Assembly: GCA_964459445.1 (NCBI GenBank)
Contig: CAYWMP010000241.1
Location: forward strand, 1-7,455
DNA: 7,455 bases
Source: CAYWMP01 sp964459445
Lineage (GTDB): Bacteria > Desulfobacterota > DSM-4660 > Desulfatiglandales > HGW-15
Direction of reading: 5' to 3'
The notes beneath the pieces were generated by a model that saw only the letters and a list, made by a program, of their open reading frames with translations, had not been told where the DNA came from and did not search any database. Of the stretch, positions 5,782 to 7,455 are shown piece after piece. How positions within the stretch are numbered: the first letter of the stretch is position 1; each line of letters begins with the position of its first letter. A program made the position numbers and the translations under genes.

Positions 5782-6570
5782 CTATTTCAGATATTCCGGA
5801 TTAATACTACAGGGGAGCCCGACCGCGCACTTGGCGCAGACATGGGTGCTCTCCTGGAGGCCGGACAGGGCCTCGGTGTTTTTCAGATTGAAATTGAGCC
5901 GGTCCCAGCACCGTTTTCGGTCGATCCCGGTGTCTTCTTCGCTAACGGCATCCACAGGACATCGATTCACGCACTGGAGACACTCCGCTCCTCTTTTATG
6001 AAGGCATAGCTCTTCTTCAGAGCCAATCAACGGATTGTCTCCCAATCCGGCCTCAGTCACCAGACTCCCTAGCCGACCCGCACATCCCACGGGTGTGATC
6101 ATTTGCGCGTTGACGCCGAAGCGTCCAAGTCCGGATAGATGAGCCAAGTGCTTATGAGACCACTTGGAAACAAGCCTGACCTCATCGAAATTGTGGGTGG
6201 CCGGAGTGAGTTCGGACACGTAACCCTGTACCGCTAAAAAGTTTTTAATCCTATCCGAAAGAAACCCGATTAGAGTGTTCGTCGACTCATAAGCAAGGCC
6301 CCAGTTGCGGCATGGAAATTTACCCGGAGTGTTTTCGTCGATGAGTTCATTTGTGAAGGGCAAAAAAAAGATAATAAGTGATTTGGCCGTCGGCATAAGA
6401 TCCCATGGGAGCATATGATCTTCTGCAGCAATTTCGGGCAATGCCTTAAATCGATCATCCATCTTGGCGGTCACCAGGAGCGGCTTCCGCCACCAATTGG
6501 CAGTATTCACATCTGCAGGATAATTGCTCACATGCTCTTCTAAAAAAATCCTTAGGTCTTCAACTGTCAT
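5782..6570 (-). CDS. QueG-like [4Fe-4S] double-cluster protein, 262 aa
   Basis: This is a soluble protein of the COG1600-like iron-sulfur group, related to but distinct from the one at 904. The ATG at 6570 is preceded by AGGA (6583-6580) and a nearer GTGGAAA, a mediocre ribosome binding site. Residues 135-175 read KWSHKHLAHLSGLGRFGVNAQMITPVGCAGRLGSLVT, matching the QueG-type AGLGWIGKN region with a family-specific CAGRLGS extension. The cluster ligands are C189-x7-C197-x2-C200-x3-C204-P, then C221, then C245-x2-C248-x5-C254. The x7 and x5 spacings depart from the standard ferredoxin pattern, as in small anaerobe-type relatives. No HEAT-like C-terminal domain is present, so a role as epoxyqueuosine reductase is doubtful. 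It has no signal peptide. The lipoprotein gene upstream ends in a terminator, so this gene probably has its own promoter in 6571-6640. Substrate is unknown. Confidence 0.88.
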   Translation of the reverse strand: MTVEDLRIFLEEHVSNYPADVNTANWWRKPLLVTAKMDDRFKALPEIAAEDHMLPWDLMPTAKSLIIFFLPFTNELIDENTPGKFPCRNWGLAYESTNTLIGFLSDRIKNFLAVQGYVSELTPATHNFDEVRLVSKWSHKHLAHLSGLGRFGVNAQMITPVGCAGRLGSLVTEAGLGDNPLIGSEEELCLHKRGAECLQCVNRCPVDAVSEEDTGIDRKRCWDRLNFNLKNTEALSGLQESTHVCAKCAVGLPCSINPEYLK

Positions 6571-6637
6571 TTTCCACTTTCCTGTCTACCTGCAAAGTTT
6601 GCCGGACAGCCATATTTTAGGGCTATATCACGCCAAT

Positions 6638-6660
6638 AAAAAAACCTCCCATAGGGATTT
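6638..6660 (-). terminator. Rho-independent terminator of the lipoprotein gene
   Basis: Read on the minus strand just after the TAA at 6664-6662, AAATCCC, a TAT loop and GGGA form a short stem (with a two-base bulge, AAA pairs TTT as well), followed by seven T residues (complement of 6638-6644). The stem is short, but its position directly after the stop and the T-run are typical. Confidence 0.5.
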
Positions 6661-6661
6661 C

Positions 6662-7252
6662 TTATTTTACTGAAAAAGACGCCAGCCGCACATCTTTCGC
6701 ATTTTGAGATTGAACAATCGTCCTCACATGATATACACCTGGATCGGAGTCATCCGGCAACCGAATGGGAATAGTCGATGTATAGGTGCCTGAGCTTCGG
6801 GATACGGTTACCTCCGGCTTGCCAACGATCTTTTCGTTGTGTGTTATTTCCCTGACTTCTTTTAAGCTCGTCACGGTTTCAGGGGTTGGGTTTAATACTA
6901 CATAGGTAATTCTGATTTCTACGGTTTCTCCCGGGTAGATCGTTTTCGGTGAAGCGGAGGCACTTTCGATTGTAACCATTGATCCCTGGGATGGCTGATA
7001 GTTGTAGGTCTTGGCAGTTTCTTCGCTTGTCCGATTCTGGTCAAAAGCGTAGTGCCCAATGGCGCCCCCAACCAGGGCCCCGAGAAGACCGCCTACGATT
7101 CTACCCTCGGTATCGCCCCCTAAAAGAACGCCGGCCGCAGCTCCAAGTGTTGCGCCGACCGTCGCACCTTTATGCTCTTCCATGGTCGCACATCCTATGA
7201 TCGTGACTATAAGGGCAAAACACAACAGGCCCGATATCCATTTTTTTCTCAT
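6662..7252 (-). CDS. glycine-zipper outer-membrane lipoprotein with beta-sandwich-like C-terminus, 196 aa
   Basis: This is a predicted lipoprotein. MRKKW plus a hydrophobic stretch (ISGLLCFALIVTIIG, 6-20) leads to the lipobox IIGC, with lipidation at C21. The next residue is alanine, so it should be sorted to the outer membrane. Residues 29-68 form a glycine zipper, GATVGATLGAAAGVLLGGDTEG then GGLLGALVGGAIGHYAF, as in the Gly-zipper OmpA-like/SlyB-type families that lie in or against membranes. Residues 92-196 look like one immunoglobulin-like beta sandwich: VTIESASASPKTIYPGETVEIRITYVVLNP, then alternating hydrophobics ending in GVYHVRTIVQSQNAKDVRLASFSVK. GGGAGG at 7266-7261 gives an eight-base spacing to the ATG. 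The exact role is unknown: envelope stabilisation is likely from the fold but not proven. It lies divergent from nothing in this window, and a terminator follows. Confidence 0.88.
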   Translation of the reverse strand: MRKKWISGLLCFALIVTIIGCATMEEHKGATVGATLGAAAGVLLGGDTEGRIVGGLLGALVGGAIGHYAFDQNRTSEETAKTYNYQPSQGSMVTIESASASPKTIYPGETVEIRITYVVLNPTPETVTSLKEVREITHNEKIVGKPEVTVSRSSGTYTSTIPIRLPDDSDPGVYHVRTIVQSQNAKDVRLASFSVK

Positions 7253-7302
7253 TTTTCTTACCTCCCTGAATCATGTTTCCAGTTTGAAGATTTCATACTT
7301 TC

Positions 7303-7332
7303 ACATTAATCATATTAAGTGTTTTTGGTCAA
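7303..7332 (-). promoter_or_regulatory. possible promoter of the lipoprotein gene
   Basis: On the minus strand TTGACC (7332-7327) is followed after 18 bases by TAATGT (7308-7303). A better -10, TATGAT (7314-7309), lies only 12 bases from it but 19 from a TTGTGA. The stretch is AT-rich, as expected of a promoter. Which pair is used cannot be settled here. Confidence 0.25.
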
Positions 7333-7380
7333 ATCACAATAGCAGGTATAAAGCTTTTGCCGAAATACCATGAATATAGG

Positions 7381-7455
7381 TCGCGAAGCAAGACCTGAGC
7401 TTACCCTCCTTCGCGAAAGCCCTCGATTCCCATCGGGGGATGACCAGCGAAGAGG
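7381..7455. repeat. extragenic palindromic repeat at the right end of the window
   Basis: CCCTCGAT (7420-7427) pairs with ATCGGGGG (7432-7439) around TCCC, with one G-T pair. Outer arms CCTCCTTCGC (7405-7414) and GCGAAGAGG (7447-7455) pair with one bulge. Alternatively TCGCGAAG (7381-7388) pairs perfectly with CTTCGCGA (7409-7416), which excludes the outer stem. The CTCCTTCGC flank and GGGGATGA after the core are shared with unit 1 at 2261-2315, so both probably belong to one repeat family. The unit may continue beyond the window. Confidence 0.6.

Overview
This looks like a stretch of bacterial chromosome from an anaerobic or facultative organism, most plausibly of the Desulfobacterota (Deltaproteobacteria) type. 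That assignment is inferred from three things: two small QueG-like iron-sulfur proteins, a moderate GC content, and GC-rich hairpin repeats between genes. No ribosomal or other phylogenetic marker is present, so the host is not certain. I see no tRNA, rRNA, CRISPR array, phage gene or intact transposase.

Layout. (1) Positions 17-364 hold the C-terminal third of a GlpR-type DeoR-family repressor that has lost its front end; it is read as a pseudogene. (2) A divergent pair follows: a 96-residue unknown protein on the minus strand (428-718), and a plus-strand pair made of a short QueG-like double-cluster iron-sulfur protein (904-1656) and a MarR-family repressor (1762-2196). Between them lies a perfect 14-bp-arm inverted repeat (807-845) just downstream of a consensus TTGACA -35 box, a good candidate for the MarR operator. 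(3) Positions 2197-2569 are non-coding and contain a cluster of GC-rich palindromic repeats, then a small palindrome and a -10-like element upstream of the next operon. (4) The plus-strand operon is an EamA/DMT membrane transporter (2585-3505) followed after 23 bases by a full-length Ada protein (3529-4590), the DNA alkylation repair protein and regulator. (5) Three minus-strand genes follow: a second EamA/DMT transporter (4695-5534, GTG start) that converges on ada, a second and different QueG-like iron-sulfur protein (5782-6570), and a glycine-zipper lipoprotein (6662-7252) with its own terminator. (6) The window ends in another palindromic repeat (about 7381-7455) that resembles the first cluster.

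How the genes may work together. The clearest functional unit is the iron-sulfur protein plus MarR repressor under one probable operator: a ligand-responsive redox unit whose substrate is unknown. The EamA-Ada operon suggests export or uptake of a small molecule linked to alkylation stress. Both QueG-like proteins are too short for the C-terminal HEAT-like domain of true epoxyqueuosine reductase, so they are probably not queuosine enzymes. I found no clear multi-gene defence or other wholly new system. The best candidates for something undescribed are the iron-sulfur/MarR divergon and the palindromic repeat family.
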